Shown here piece after piece: positions 10,352 to 22,090 of a DNA stretch of 64,000 bases. Under the pieces are notes generated by a model that was not told where the DNA came from, ran no database searches, and saw only the letters and a program-made list of their open reading frames with translations. The stretch comes from Andrena cerasifolii (Eukaryota; Arthropoda; Insecta; Hymenoptera; Andrenidae): NCBI RefSeq assembly GCF_050908995.1, contig NC_135120.1:3857433-3921432 (forward strand), in the 5' to 3' direction. Both the position numbers and the translations under genes were made by a program. The number at the start of each line of letters is the position of its first letter. Positions within the stretch are counted from its first letter, which is position 1.

Positions 10352-11090
10352 TTAACACGTTTCGAAGAAAAATATGTATGAATTTTTAGCATTTCGTGGC
10401 CAAGCTTGTTTTTCTACTCGTAAATCATCAATAGATACCCAGATTGTGTCCTTACCCCTACCATACTCGTATAATGACCATCGGCAATACTTTTACCGTG
10501 GTGGAAAATCGCTGCCTTAAGTTTATAACAGTGATCTACCATTTCTATTTTAGTAGTAGGTATTGCTTTGATGTAGAAATTTTCCACTTTCGTTGTTCCA
10601 CTACTATCGTGATCGAACAAATGTAATTTTGCAATAAGAATTTGTTTGGAAGCAGTTATATCAATTTTCTTCATTGTGTTTGAATTATCACAATTAGGGC
10701 AAGAATCTTTCAGATTTTTCCATCCTGCGAAATTGTGTTTTATTATATCTTGAAATTCAAATGATTTTTTTTGTTAACATCTTGGGCAGTGCAAGATGTA
10801 CCACACAATTTGTACTGATAGTAGTACTTGTGTAATTACACTCTAAACATCTTAATACCGTTGTAATTTCGTGTTCTACTGCATTCTTTATAAGAATTTC
10901 ATGATCACAAAGGGAGGTAATAAACTCAGCTGCATCATGTATCTGATTGTTAGCGTATTTTTCTCCTGCGAATTGCCGTAATGATAATAAAAAAATGTAT
11001 TATTTAATAGAAAAAATGTGGTTATTTTATTTGCTCATGCAGCAGAATTACTTTCTCTTTCAGCTGTAGAAATAATTTTCTTCGTGTGCT
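10352..11090 (-). pseudogene. Ubiquitin-specific protease (peptidase C19) fragment, copy 2
   Basis: The - strand reads, in order: QFAGEKYANNQIHDAAEFI (the Q..DA.EF helix typical of USPs, about 10975-10915), LRCLECNYTSTTISTN (first zinc-ribbon Cys pair, about 10850-10810), WKNLKDSCPNCDNSN (second Cys pair, about 10715-10680), DITASKQILIAKLHLFDHD (10665-10610), and FHHGKSIADGHYTSMV (the His box, 10510-10455). A tail equivalent to copy 1 ends at a TAA at 10352. There is a frameshift in an A-run near 10766 and a 1-bp deletion relative to copy 1 near 10455. A piece TKHTKKIISTAERESNSAA (about 11095-11040) may be an upstream exon. The Cys box (GNTCW-like) is not found. Two copies in repeat-rich DNA suggest a mobile or satellite-like carrier. 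Confidence 0.8.
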
Positions 11091-11211
11091 TCGTTAATTG
11101 AAAAATAGAACACATTTATTAATTATTTATAAATTATCACACATACTCATATGTCAAGATCATTGAATGCATAATTGCGTATGCAAAATCCTACCTGAAA
11201 ATTTGTGCGTA

Positions 11212-12511
11212 AGGTAAATGTACCAATAACTAGCCGTTTAAGGAAACGGTGACAAAGTATAATGAATATTGTATATAAAAATAACAATTTAAATGGAACT
11301 TTTTTTCATTCATAAAGATTTTGTTGTTTCTCATCAGTATTTACATAACAATTTTTTTTTTATATTTAATGTAAAATAAACAAGAATATTTGTACGGGTA
11401 AATGTACCAATACATAGCCAACCTCACGCGATTGACCTAACGTCCCTATTTTCATGTCCCAGTACCTAGCCATAGGTTTTATAATCGCGTACAAATTATT
11501 TTAAAAACTGTTTCTTTGTCTTAAATGGAAATATCCGTTAAGGAAAATTAAGAAGTACAGATATATAAAATTATTGTATAAGTAACCATAATAAACAGAT
11601 TAGGAAATAAAATTAAAAACATTTTATTTATCTTACAAGTAATATAATTTTGTTTTATATATATATCATTACAATTATATCTTTATAATTTATTAAATAT
11701 ACTTAATTGTTTTTCTTTTTTTATTATCTTCTTTTTCAGCTATTAATTTTTTAATTTCATTGTTAAGTTTTTTCTTTTCCTCGGCAATAGCTTTTTTTCT
11801 TCAACTTTTTTTCTTTGCTTCATCTCTAAGTCTTTTTCTTTCTTGTATTTCCATTTGTTTTCTTAGTTTCTCCTCCTGGATTTGAGTGTGATGCATCTGC
11901 CATTCTTCAGACGTTAATATCGTAGAGATCCTATTTGACTTTTTAGCTTTTTATTTGGAATTGCATTAAGCCAAATCAAAACACTTTATACTGTTAAAAA
12001 ATACTCCTGATTATACACTAGTACAAGTCTTTGAGTATACTAAATCGCGACTTGCCTTATACATGGACGCTTGCTTAGTAATTGGGTCAGACACGAATAT
12101 TATGTACCGATATATAGCCACGTATTTTTTACATAAAATATAATCTAAATGCGTAATACCGCGTTAATTATTTGCTTTAAATACTCTTAGGATTCCATAA
12201 GTTATTCGTTCATATAAAGAAACTCAATATTACACTAATTATTCGCTTAACCAACATCGCTTACTCCTTAGCAAATTCTGAAGAATCTAGCAAAATTCGT
12301 CATGCGTCTTTACTGTGAGATTTCAAACAATTTTTTAAGTGTTTTAACCATAATATTTATCAAAATCATTTTTAGTGTATGAAGTTTAAGGATTATATAA
12401 CACAAATTAATCAATATATTGTGCCTGATTGATATACATAGCTTAATAATAATTAATATCTGCATCAGTGGCCATGTATTGGTACATGGCTAGTCATTGG
12501 TACATTTACCT
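11212..12511 (-). mobile_element. Pogo/Tc1-mariner-type DNA transposon remnant
   Basis: Terminal inverted repeats of about 24 bp, aggtaaatgtaccaataact and its complement, are flanked by the TA duplication (11210-11211 and 12512-12513). Variants of tgtaccaatacatagcc recur inside at about 11402, 11458, 12101 and 12468, as subterminal repeats. A decayed coding tail lies at 11693-11940. The element is inserted between USP copy 2 and its upstream flank. The catalytic part is missing, so it would not move by itself. Confidence 0.8.
11693..11945 (-). pseudogene. Lys/Glu-rich C-terminal tail of a transposase
   Basis: The - strand reads ISTILTSEEWQMHHTQIQEE, then RKQMEIQERKRLRDEAKKK, a frameshift, and AIAEEKKKLNNEIKKLIAE to a stop at 11693. 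The T.eEW.....Q.E pattern followed by a charged coiled coil resembles the C-terminal tail of pogo/Tigger-like (CENP-B-type DDE) transposases, which agrees with the TA duplication. The DDE core is not present. Confidence 0.6.
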
Positions 12512-15082
12512 TACATAGTCTGACGTAGATCACACTGCATCATCTTCTGCTTCGATTATCTGTAAATATATAAAGCCACATTTTAGTTATATACATACAA
12601 CTTAACGTAGAACTTACTTATATAGAAATAGAGTGGCCTTCTGCTATAGTGAGTGTAAAGACTACATAATGTGTCCGAAGGAGGTGAGAGCGTATGGCAG
12701 AAAGTCTTGTTGCAGGAAATTTAAATGCTAATGGTAATAATTCAGCGAAAATGAACGAACAGATCCAATATTTTTAACGCACAATTTATTGGTGTTGGAA
12801 TAAAATTAATTTAGTATATTTAGTGGTGAATTGAAATATTATTAATGGGAATCTAAAAAATTAATGAATAGCGTGGCAACTAGGTACTGCGGATTTTATT
12901 AATTATAGTATTGCGAATGTCTTTCACAAAAGATTGAAAAGCCTCAAGGGAGATGTGTTTTCAGCGTACTTTCTTCACTAATGTGACTTGCTCTACATTG
13001 CAAGCAGTTCACCATAAATAATCTATTTTCTTAATAATTCTTAATGCTATGTCTTTTGACAAATTTTGGCGATTTACCGTATTTTACAAGCTTCCAGAAA
13101 CTCTCGCGAAACAAGATGCTCTCTCTATCTATCTAATCTTCTCCGGACAACCTCCAAGCCTGTGCGACCCGTTGAATTCTATCCAAGCCTGTGCGCTCCC
13201 TTCATTTCTGTAATATAAGCTTTACATAAAAACTCTAAATTGCTGGTATACAAATATCTGTCAATTTAAATACAATGCAATTTGTTACTACAATATATTA
13301 TTTTGTACATGCATGGTGTAAATTTCCAGAAACTTATGCGGTAGGAGATGCTTCTCTGTCGAACCTTCTCCGGACAATTTCCAAGTCTGCGACTCTACAT
13401 AAGAAATCTATTAAAAAAATTTGGCGACTTACCTAGTTAATTGAGACAATAATTCAGTCTCCTATGTATTGTAAAAACTCGTGACATTTCACATTTGGAC
13501 AACTCACCTTATTTGACACTTGACAGGTTATGATGGATTGACAATTGGTAGATTAGTTCAAAATAGTATACATAGCTATATGTACAATGACGGACGACTA
13601 TCCCTGTCGAATGGTCCCGAGAGTCGACGAATCGACGAACGAAACATGTGTTAGTTACGTTTTGGCTGAAGGTGTGCGTGTAACGCGTATACGTATTATG
13701 TCGACGAAAATTTTGACTGGAGAATAAGAATCAGAAGAAGAAGAAGAAGAAAAACCTTACCGTTTCTGACAGATCCATAGGACGATATTACGATATCTCT
13801 GTCATGCGTGGACCGATTTTATTCAATTTGGTCTTATTCGAAAGCTTACATGCGGTTTACGTAAGAAAAATGCCATTAAATTTAGAAAATATCGCAGGCG
13901 TGATGAGATATTAATGAAATAAGTTTCAGGTTAGGTTGGAATAGCTCTGCGACGAGTAAATGATAGTGGTAGCGACATCGACATATACAGTGTGTCTTTC
14001 GTGTACTTGGCGTCGAGACGCTACCGCGTCTCTGGATCACATGATGCTGGCAATTACAGTATGTCTTCCGACACAGGGTTAGGTACTAATTCAATGCATA
14101 ACCGATAAATTGTAGTGCTTACTTTGCGAGATATAGCGAGTGGCGATATTAGGAACATGGGCGATATTAGGTACGGTCACCCTATACGTCTTTCGCAGGC
14201 AAAGTGTTAAAACTGAAAAGTAAAAAAACTACGACCTAGACTCAATTAAAGCAATTTTCAAAATTAAGCCTGTATAGCTAATGAAATTTGTAAACTTTTG
14301 GTGTGCAACAAGTCAACAGAATACCAATGGTCTATTTATAAACATTAGTCAACTAGCCCCGGTCTCCCCTACTAGTTTTTAGCCTGTCTTCGCCAGGCAT
14401 TACTATATAATAAAACGCCTAAGGTAAGCACAATTTTTGTTGGAAACCCCCTAGAAACAATTTACGGGTACCTGTCTAAGTGGTCACCCGATGGGCATTT
14501 TGAGGGGCTTAAGTCACATACGTCCACGGCGGCGTTTGACCCCCCCCCCCAAAAAAAAAAACGAAATACCGATTTTCCAACTCTCGGATACTTGTCTGGT
14601 ACCTACAGTAGGGATCTGTCTCGTCTTGGGCCATGCCATGTTATTTACGAAGAAAGGGAAAGAAACTTATCAAATACTTAGTATTCAGCAGTGCTTAAAA
14701 CTCTTAAGGTTGTCGCTCACTTGTCAGTGAACGTGTCAGTTCCGTGTCAGCGTTACGGTGTCCCTTAGAATTGAAGGTGCGATAAAATGTCGGGACGCCC
14801 GCTGATTTTATTCCTTGCGGTGTGCTAGGGAAGTGTGCAAAATTTCCAGCACTTCACGATATTATTGATATAGCGTTAAGTATCAATAAGTTATTGATAA
14901 GATATCGATAACCGATAGTCCTAACTCTAGTTTCATCACACATTTGCTTACGTACAGGGTTGCATATTAAAAAACAGCCGTTTGCGAGAGCCTCTTGAGG
15001 CAGGGTTTAGAGTTGTTTGATCGAGCCGAACTTTTCCGCACATATTTACCACATCAAAGGGAAATAAATTAGGCGGCGTTCT
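12512..15082. other. Intergenic or intronic DNA, no gene recognised
   Basis: There is a direct repeat of about 80-100 bp (13089-13175 and 13327-13400, sharing ccagaaact, agatgct and cttctccggacaa). A GAA microsatellite lies at 13732-13751. A C-run followed by an A-run is at 14540-14562. A GC-richer patch with tcgacgaatcgacgaacg lies at 13620-13720. A - strand piece CLQCRASHISEESTLKTHL near 12990 has a Cys pair, but no family can be assigned. Confidence 0.45.
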
Positions 15083-15755
15083 AGGACGATGGGCGGTCCG
15101 AGAGCACGAGCATCCTCGCGTTTTCCAAAGCTCACGTGGAAGATGGCGCTCGAAACCGATGAAGTTGCTGATTTCATGTCGATTAAATTGATTTGATTTG
15201 TGGTTATAGGCTGATTTCACGTCGTTTGGATTTGTGGTTATGGGTTATATTTATTGATGACTGGGTAATTTTTTAAACCCCTGGGGGGGGGGGGGAGGTT
15301 CTTTTTCTTCATAATTTTATATTGTCATCCAAACTACGTATGCTTGCAAAGTTTCAAGTCTTTTGGATAGTTGGAAGTGGGTTAAAATTGAGTTTCTAGA
15401 TTTGAACTAAACAACCATACATACAAACAATAAGTTTAATAAGAAACTTTTTGTTAATCAGAGGTGTAAGTGGGACTGTTCAAGTCTATTCCGACCAATT
15501 ATATAATATTATTGTTTAATCATTAGTCAATTCCTGTTTATTTTCCCAATTCCTAAAATGTAGAACACTGGGGCTCCAAGAGTCCCAGTTATATAAGCCT
15601 ACGGGTACGAGCCTGCACGCACACTACTAGAGTTTTCCCCATCCGTTACATGCTCGCAACTTAATTGGTTTCGCACGCCCCCTTCCACGCGAGCTTTGGG
15701 ACGCGATGGAGGCTCGTGCTCTCGGACCGCCCATCGGGGCAACACTGTTCTAGGA
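15083..15755. repeat. Inverted repeat pair with 530-bp spacer
   Basis: gatgggcggtccgagagcac at about 15088 and its complement at about 15715 are the cores of 70-bp inverted arms (15083-15150 and 15684-15755). The spacer contains a G15-class homopolymer at 15282-15297. Possibly a worn foldback transposon. No gene. Confidence 0.65.
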
Positions 15756-16435
15756 TATTCTCTACTCTCTCGGCCGAAAATTCGACCACTTTTCGGTGAT
15801 GGTTTTTATAATGAAATAAAAATTTAACGTTTTTGTATTTTGGGGGTATATTCTACCACTCTTTAAACACAAGACAAAATCTTTGTTGTTTATTTATTTA
15901 ATTTGTTTACATAAATATTTCGCAGTGAAGTTAGCGTCTTCAGAATTTGACCCCTTGCTCTGGCGGTTGCAATTCCGACGACTGGATCGTCGGAAATAAA
16001 AAAAAAACCAAACATATTTTTAATTTACAGGAGTATGGGTATCCGGCTTACAGCGAATATGTTAACTTTTTGGATACTTTCCTACATCTTTATATCGATT
16101 ACGTAAAAAAGAAATCCCATATTCGGTACTTTCAGCTATGACCGACCGCCATTTTAATATATATTTTTTTAAAATTGTTCTTTCGCGGTATACCAGATAA
16201 CCATACTCCTGTGAATTAGAAATATGTATGGTTTTTTTAATTTCCCATGATCCAGTCGTCCGAAATTGCGACCGCCAGCAAGGGGTCAAATTCTGAAGAC
16301 GTCAACTCCACTGCGAAATATTTATGTAAACAAATGAAATAAACAAACAACAAAGATTTTTTCTTGTATTTCAAGAGTGGTAGAATATACCCCAGCAAAA
16401 ATACGAATTTTCGAGAGGATAGAATGTCCCCTTAA
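15749..16435. mobile_element. TTAA foldback element E4, left end eroded
   Basis: Right end is gatagaatgtccccttaa. The left partner ggatattctctactctctc is degenerate and lacks a clear TTAA. The arms are long inverted copies: ggggtatattctaccactc against gagtggtagaatatacccc, and gaatttgaccccttgctctg against its complement, with centre near 16090. It shares its right TTAA (16432-16435) with E3. Confidence 0.75.
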
Positions 16436-17160
16436 GGGGTCATGCTCTAGTCAGGAGGCCGAAAAAAGGGTGGTCTTTGGAAATTTTTTACTCCAAAGCT
16501 ATAACACATTTCTCAAAAAATCTTTTTTCCTTTTAATGGCTGCATCTAGTACCGTGAATCGTATTTTTTTTATTTAAAAATATTTATCAATAACTAAGTT
16601 ATTGTCTATCACTCGAAGGTTCTCTAAAAAAAAAGCTTCTGCGGTGACCACTGCTGCTCGAAAGTCGATCATCTAAAATAAAAAATTCAAAAGAATTTAC
16701 TTATTATGTTATATTATCTAGTATTTGAACGAAGGATTTTTTTATCCCATGCTTAGTTTTCTTTTAATTGACGAAAATCAGGCACGATTTATGATAAAAA
16801 TTGCAACTTTTACTTTAAACATCAGCCATTTTTTCCCAAATCAATATTTCGAAAAATCCTTCGTTCAAATACTAGATAATATAACATAATAAGTAAATTC
16901 TTTTGAATTTTTTATTTTAGATGATCGACTTTCGAGCAGCAGTGGTCACCGCAGAAGCTTTTTTTTTAGAGAACCTTCGAGTGATGGACAACAACTCAGT
17001 TATTGATAAATATTTTTGAATGACAAAATTACGATGCACGGTACTAGATGCAATCCTTGAAAGGAAAAAAGATTTTTTGAGAAATGTGTTATAGCTTTTG
17101 CGTAAAAAATTTTCAAAGACCACCCTTTTTTTGGCCTCCTGACTGAGCATGACCCCTTAA
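16432..17160. mobile_element. TTAA foldback element E3 (full-length relative of E2)
   Basis: Ends are ttaaggggtcatgctctag and ctgagcatgaccccttaa. Arms are inverted, with an unpaired centre of about 110 bp between cgaaggattttttta and aaatccttcgttc. Total 729 bp against 475 bp in E2, so E2 is an internal deletion of this type. Confidence 0.88.
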
Positions 17161-17864
17161 ATTTAAAAAAAGAAGTCATTATAAGAGACACTCTAGCCAG
17201 CCTAGTCCATTGGTAAGAAAAAGAGGGGATAGCGGCTCTTTTCTTCTTACCACTGGTACGCCACATGGAATTGACACTGATAGGTGAGCAACGACTTTTA
17301 GGGCTCATCAGATAAATATAATACCTGTTTTAGGCTACAGCTACTACCCATTTTCGAATTTTCCATGTTTTGGAATTTTTGCAGCATCTTTGAGTGCCCT
17401 GGAAACTTCATGCTGAATTTGAACCTTTTAGGTCATCGTAAAGTACAGAAAAAAGCCTCTGGACAGATGTTGCTAACAAACGAACAGATTAAGCGTCTTA
17501 TTCTATAGAGTATAGAGAAAAGTTGTTTAAAATGTTGACCTTCACAACATATTTCAAGGTCATTGAAATCGGTGCTGAAATACCTTTTCTGCATAATTAC
17601 CCATATTTTATGCTATCATCAATTAATTGTCGCATTTGATGTAGTCATTGCGACATGGGCTATTGATGGCCTACATGATGTGTGGGCGTTTTGTTGCTAA
17701 GAAACTGCAAAACAATGTAAAAACAATTAGCCGAATATTTAACACCATGTCAAGACAGATACTATAATGAATCGAACATGTTGTCAATAAAAATAATGAA
17801 AAGGAAGAAGCGACATGAATTGGAAAAAAGACAATTAACATTATAAATATGCAAGAAACCGTTA
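17161..17864. repeat. Dispersed repeats shared with 38 kb and 44 kb
   Basis: 17305-17470 matches the complement of 37930-38085 (tacctgttttaggc, tactacccatttt, gaaacttcatgct, aaaaaagcctctggacag). 17500-17615 resembles the complement-side module at 44800-44890 (gaaaagttgtt, acaacatattt, gcataattac). No gene. Confidence 0.6.
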
Positions 17865-17872
17865 TGTATAAG

Positions 17873-18857
17873 TGGGGCTGATACCAATACTATTGATGAT
17901 ATTCAATCAATTCGATGCTAAAGTACTTATTAAGAAATATCGATACGCATCGAAATTTTAGGTACTTGGTATCAATTATCGATACCGATTCTTCTTCAAC
18001 CGATACCATATCAATACTATACCGAATCAAAACCGATTTGATACTTTACGAAAGTATTGATATTCGTTTGATACGCATAATGTTATTGGGCCGGAATAAT
18101 CACAAAACTGAGTTTCTCTCTTTGTAAAAGCGTTTTTTTTTATTTTATTGTTTATGTTCTTATTTACAACTATTTACAACTATTTACAACGCTTACATGT
18201 AAAAGAGAAACGACATTAAGTGTCAATTATTCCCCAATTACAATCTCTATTTCCTGTTGTCTTTTAATTCGTGGAGCTTTGTCCTTGCACTGGTGTTTAC
18301 TCCTTAGTCTTTCTAACCTCCTCAGCCAACGCGCCATGAGTGCGCGGGCTAATTTAAAAGGGAGTACCCTGTACTTTCTTTACATACGTTACGAAATTAT
18401 CGATACTTGTTTGATACCTTTAAATAATGAAGTAGGAGTAGGAATCAATATCGTGACCTACCTATATAATTGAATTTTTATTAATAAATGATGTTCATAT
18501 ACATTTTTCCTTAATGTGTAGAAATTGGTGTATTATACAATGTTATTAAGAAATAATATCTTGTTTACTTTATTATTCTTTATTCGATTTCTTTTCTTAC
18601 TTACTAACTCTCCAGCCTTTGAAAAAAAAACGCGTTCAGCAGGTATCAAACAAGTATCGATTTTCTCGTATAGGTATCAAGTAGGTATCGATATTTTTGT
18701 GTAGATATCAAACAGGTATCGATACATTCGCATATGTGAGTATCAAAGAAGCATCGATTCCTTTTGATACCTTTGACTCTGATATGTATCAATACTAGAT
18801 TGAAATTTGGAGAAGAGTATCGATATGTTTCGATACGGTATCAGAGTCCCATCACTA
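17873..18857. mobile_element. hAT-type element with GGTATC subterminal repeats
   Basis: The 8-bp direct duplication TGTATAAG flanks it perfectly (17865-17872 and 18858-18865). The right terminus, read outward-in, is tagtgatgggactctgatac, a typical hAT end. The left end keeps only tggggctgatacc. Both subterminal zones (about 17880-18090 and 18640-18850) are packed with GATACC/GGTATC and ATCGATA words in both orientations. The middle has a three-fold tatttacaac repeat at 18160-18190. No transposase domain is seen, so it is non-autonomous. Confidence 0.85.
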
Positions 18858-19002
18858 TGTATAAGTAGCAACAATCTGCAACGATTGTTTATCAGTCCTA
18901 TATTTATATCTACGCGGTTTAACACAATTCATGTTAATATCGATTAAATCTAATTTTCCTATAAAAGCATTCATGTTGTTGTATGTATAGAGCACTTTGT
19001 AC

Positions 19003-19231
19003 CAGAGTTGGGCAAAATGTAATCTAATTACAATTTACAAATTACGATTAAACTGTAATTGTGTAATTAATTACACATTATTCTCTGTAATTGTTAATTT
19101 AGGTAGTTGACCATTTGGTTTTGTCAATTATCTAAATGAACGGTTACTGAAAGTAATGTGTAATCAATTACACAATTACAGTTTAATCGTACTTTGTAAA
19201 TTGTAATTAGATTACATTTTGCCCAACTCTG
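19003..19231. mobile_element. hAT MITE, 229 bp
   Basis: Termini cagagttgggcaaaatgta and tacattttgcccaactctg form perfect inverted repeats that continue as long AT-rich arms. The flanking 8-bp duplication CTTTGTAC is perfect (18995-19002 and 19232-19239). It is a textbook non-autonomous hAT element with no coding sequence. Confidence 0.93.
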
Positions 19232-19829
19232 CTTTGTACGTAATATATTATAAACGCTTATAATATATTTTGCCTTATGTGCTACCAATAAACACTATCC
19301 CACAGCCATTTTGGTCTGTAAGATTCAATAGCCGTCTCTTATAGATTTTTGTGCGCTGAAAACGAATCCGCAAAGCGTTTGTCGCCATCACCATCAGTTT
19401 TTGAGAAATTCGATTTTGAAAGAAAAATGCAAATTTTCAACTTTGAACATCTTTTGTGTCCAAACAGTAATAGTTATTCGGTTGCTTGTTGCGTCAAATT
19501 ATTCTACAAACCCTCCAGAATACAGCGATATAAGTTATTGGTGCATTATGAACATTTAAATATGTTTAAACGATCAAAGGGAAAAGAACACTAGAAACAC
19601 TTTTGCAGATATATGTATAAAATTTATTTCCAAAACTAAGGGTCTAGGAGACAATCTGACTACTACACGCGACGCGGCTGACATTTTTCCTTCGGAAAGC
19701 ATCAACAGAAGTGGTAAGACACATTTTGTTTTCAATACAGAAGCGAAATAGTCTGGCAAAACGTGCGGCGTCGGCAGTGGTAGTCAACGGCGGCGCGCGA
19801 TACACTGCCGCTCAGCGTCACACAATCAC

Positions 19830-20171
19830 TTAAGGGGGGAGCCTGGTGTAGTGGATCGAAGAAATCGATTTTTTTTTTTTGCATAAATCAATAGTTAAAC
19901 ATCACGACAATATGTTCCCAAAGCCGCAAAACGAAATTCGAAAAATTAAAGCGGATATAGCCGGTTTTGCTACGGAGCGCCAGGCTACCACAAAACTTTA
20001 AATGCGTTTTTCTCGAAACGACAGTTTCACACTTTGCGGGCAATATTACTCCAAAAATATTCAACCAATCGACTTGGCCTTGTGCACGGATATTTGTGAA
20101 CATTTTCCTCACAGAGCTAAGTTATTGGTATAATGATATTGTTAAATAAATAACTTTTTTTACACATTTAA
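19830..20171. mobile_element. TTAA element E8a, left-half fragment
   Basis: Starts ttaaggggggagcctggtgt. About 340 bp repeat the left half of the next element almost exactly (tacggagcgccaggctacc, tcgacttggccttgtgcac) and stop at the internal site cattTTAAgg. It carries aaatgcgtttttctcgaaac at about 19999. Confidence 0.8.
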
Positions 20172-20879
20172 GGGGGGGAGTCTAGTGTAGGGGGTCGAAG
20201 AAATCGATTTTTTTTGCATAAATCAATAGTTAAACATCACGATAATATGCTCCCAAAGCAGCAAAACGAAATTCGAAAAATTAAAGCGGATATAGCCGAT
20301 TTTGCTACGGAGCGCCAGGCTACCACAAAACTTGAAATGTATTTTTCTCGAAACGACAGTTTTACACTTTGCGGGCAATGTAACTCAAAAAATATTCAAC
20401 CAATCGACTTGGCCTTGTGCACAGATATTTGTGAACATTTTCTTCATAGTACTAAGTTATTAGTATAATGATATTGTTTAAATAAATAACTTTTTTTTAG
20501 ACATTTAAGGCAAAATTTCGTTGGAAACAGTGAAGTTTTTATTCAAGAGGCCGCCATTTGTTCATTTTGCATCTTTTAAGTTTCAAATTTCTTCATTCTG
20601 TGCGTACTCTCATAAACTAAAAAAAAAATTGTTCGATTTTTGGTTTCAGATGAAACCAAAAGACGCTACGTTGCCCGCAGTGCAATAATTGCGTCGGCAA
20701 CGGACTGGGCATAACTTTGTTATTTGCCGCTCTTTTTTAATAAATTTTTTTCTTATATACCTTAACCTGTTAATACAATATCCTGAAAGTTTCAGAAAGA
20801 TCTATCAAATACTTTCTTTAAAAAAAATTCCCGAAAAATGCCTCGATTTTCATTTAGTTACACCAGGCTCCCCCCTTAA
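20168..20879. mobile_element. TTAA element E8b
   Basis: Starts ttaagggggggagtctagtg and ends ttacaccaggctccccccttaa, so it has TIRs of about 20 bp. The internal sequence is not palindromic over its whole length, unlike most neighbours. An internal TTAA at about 20507 corresponds to the breakpoint of the fragment at 19830-20171. No coding sequence recognised. Confidence 0.82.
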
Positions 20880-21605
20880 GGAGAGGTTCCGGTCTAGAGC
20901 CCCCAAAAATAGGAGATCTTTAGGAATTAATTAAAGGAAAACTACTACATATAATTTAATGGGACTTTTTGCATTGTATTATGGATGTCTTAAATTATAG
21001 AAATATATTTTTTGTTTTATAATTAATCATTACAGACGGCACTGGGGAGTCGTTAAAGTCAAGGCGTCAAAAAATTGATCAAAATCGGTGGGACCTGTAT
21101 CCCCAAAAGTTATTATCCGATTCGACTGAAACTTTTTTTATTTTGAAGAATATACTTCTGGCTAGGGGGAAACCAGAAAAAATGCAAAATGACATTTTTT
21201 AAGAAAATAACGACACTTGAAGTTTGAAATCACTTTTTCCCTATATTTTTCGTCCTTTGAACGCTCTTTGAAAATTATAAATTTTTGTATTTTTTTTGGT
21301 TTCCCTCCTAGCCAGAAGTATATTCTTCAAAATAAAAGAAGTTTCAGTCGAATCGGATAATAACTTTTGGAGATACAGGTCCCACCGTTTTGAGAACACT
21401 GTTTCGAGAAACACGCGTTTAAAGTTTTATGTGAGTGCCGAGTGGCCGGGTGTTACCCATGCATTTGCAGCTACTCAAATGCCTATAACTTCGGGAATAT
21501 TACGAATTTCAACAAATCCTTTTAAACAAGTATTCCTAAAAGGTTGAACATTCGAAAACTGAAATAAAAAAAAAAATTGACTTTTAGACCGGAACCTCCC
21601 CTTAA
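20876..21605. mobile_element. TTAA foldback element E9 (inverted copy of E1 family)
   Basis: Starts ttaaggagaggttccggtc and ends accggaacctccccttaa. The sequence matches 5051-5787 in reverse orientation: cagacggcactggggagtcg and agccagaagtatattcttc occur in both. It shares its left TTAA with E8b, so three TTAA elements stand end to end. Confidence 0.88.
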
Positions 21606-22090
21606 CGCGCGTGACTACCACTGTCTACAGCACACGTTTTGCCAAACTATTTCGCTTCTGTATTGAAAACAAAACGTGACTTACCACTTCTGTTCGTGGT
21701 ATCCGAAATAAAATTTTCTGCTGCATCGCGTGGAGTAGTTAAATTTTCTCCTAGACCCTCAGTTTTTAAAATATATAGCAAGATATCTGCAAAAATTGGT
21801 GCATTTCAGGTGTCCTTGTCCCTTTGATCGTTGTTTAAACATATTTAAATGCTTATATTTCAATAATAACTTATACCGTTGCGTTCGCGAGGGTTCATAG
21901 AATAATTTGACAGAGCGTGTAACCGAATAACTATTATTATTTGAACACAAAAGATGATCAAAGTTGAAAATTGCATTTTTGTTTTTCAAAATCGAATTTC
22001 TCGAAAACTGAGGGTGATGGCGATAAACGGTTTGCGGATTCGTATTCACCGGACAGAAATCTATAAGAAACAGCTATTGAATGTTACAGA

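Larger units (their letters stand above)
19290..22090. mobile_element. Foldback element split at its centre by E8/E9
   Basis: The left arm (about 19290-19829) and right arm (about 21606-22090) are inverted copies: gcgctgaaaacgaatccgca, gtaatagttattcggttgc and aagggtctaggaga recur as complements. The core is occupied by TTAA elements at 19830-21605. The same family is found without those insertions at 38891-40383, which gives a view of the unoccupied centre. No gene. Confidence 0.75.

Noticed and set aside
12960..13020. C2H2 zinc finger (CLQCRASHISEESTLKTHL)
   Set aside because: Spacing to the second His is missing and a stop follows at once.
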